A stretch of 64,000 nt of DNA from Flavobacterium shii (GTDB lineage Bacteria > Bacteroidota > Bacteroidia > Flavobacteriales > Flavobacteriaceae), in assembly GCF_025847235.1 (NCBI RefSeq), contig NZ_JAOZEW010000022.1, positions 1 to 64,000 of the forward strand, in the 5' to 3' direction. Both the position numbers and the translations under genes were made by a program. Numbering within the stretch: position 1 is the first letter of the stretch; the number at the start of each line of letters is the position of its first letter. Positions 63,521 through 64,000 of this stretch are shown piece by piece. Under the pieces are notes generated by a model. That model had not been told where the DNA came from and made no database searches. It worked only from the letters and a program-made list of their open reading frames with translations.

Positions 63521-64000
63521 AAATACTGTTATTAAGTTTAAAATATAAATTAAACCTCGTAAAGCAGATTTTTAAAAATGAAATAAATAATTTTAAAATA
63601 AGCAAAAAACTAATTTAGGCGATTTTACTAATTATGATATGGAGTTGAAAAAACACTTTAAAAAAAGTATTATCAAAACTAAATCACAATCAAAATACAA
63701 ACGATAAATCAATTTTTAGAATTTTGTTTAAAATCAATCAAAAACTAAAATTTACATAATTACAAATTTTGAGATTTAAGAAATGATTTTTCAATCATAG
63801 CCCATTCCATTTTTATTTTTAAAATGAGTCAAATTGACATTTTAAAAATTGCCTTTTTGGGTTTTTATAAAAATAACACTTTTATGACAATTTCTATGTT
63901 AAGAACCCGTTAAACCAGTCTAAATTTGACTAAAAATTAAAATAAAGCACGCTAATTAATCCTTTTTACAAAACCAATATTAGAGTTATCCAATTTCAGA
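63521..64000. other. gene-free AT-rich window edge
   Basis: About 480 bases of very AT-rich DNA upstream of the 159-residue secreted gene. I see no coding frame, no repeat of note, no tRNA and no clear promoter box. It may hold the promoter of a gene outside the window. Confidence 0.5.

Overview
The window is AT-rich chromosomal DNA from a Flavobacterium-like member of the Bacteroidota. The main evidence is an SprB/SprF gliding and type IX secretion (T9SS) locus, several promoters with the phylum-specific -7 box TAnnTTTG, families typical of the group (DUF4837-like lipoprotein, DUF4175-like protein, a CCDC81-type HU plus SPOR protein), and a rnpA gene that has no rpmH or dnaA beside it. I see no rRNA, tRNA, CRISPR array, insertion sequence or prophage. 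Almost all of the sequence is intact, densely packed coding DNA.

Layout. 0-6.4 kb: a small hypothetical gene, an HD-domain hydrolase, an acyl-ACP desaturase next to a PlsC-type acyltransferase (lipid synthesis), rnpA, a CtpA/Prc-type S41 protease and a secreted alpha/beta hydrolase. 6.4-11.1 kb (minus): an ElaA-type acetyltransferase, a DUF4837-like lipoprotein, an MltD-like lytic transglycosylase with LysM domains, and pgk. 11.2-37.9 kb (minus): a 27-kb cell-surface block. It reads from two small or medium exported proteins through a mini-paralogue of SprC, SprC-like, SprD-like (beta-barrel, Ala/Lys repeats, SPOR-like end), the 5958-residue SprB-like adhesin and SprF. This matches the sprCDBF operon known from F. 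johnsoniae, whose products make and export the mobile gliding adhesin.

38.4-50.3 kb: DNA metabolism and housekeeping genes: DNA polymerase III delta prime, a DoxX-like protein, an exported WG-repeat protein, an acyl-CoA thioesterase, recA, a second PlsC, trpS, dprA, an HU/SPOR protein and a Pif1-type helicase. 50.4-59.0 kb (minus): a Skp/OmpH-like lipoprotein, a methyltransferase, a GNAT protein, mnmG, ybeY and a large DUF4175-like membrane protein. mnmG is bracketed by six copies of a parS-like 16-mer, which suggests a chromosome partition centre. 59.2-64 kb: gltX, an SPFH/stomatin protein, and a small envelope cluster (DUF6327-like, holin-family/YqjE-like, YtxH) ending in a secreted hypothetical and a gene-free edge.

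The most notable observations are the parS-like cluster around mnmG, with one site forming the last codons of ybeY; a seven-domain higher-order periodicity of about 590-640 residues in the SprB-like adhesin; a truncated SprC paralogue coupled to sprC; two genes that look leaderless; and dispersed intergenic repeats, one of which appears to sit in frame inside gltX. All family calls come from reading the translated sequence. No database search was run.
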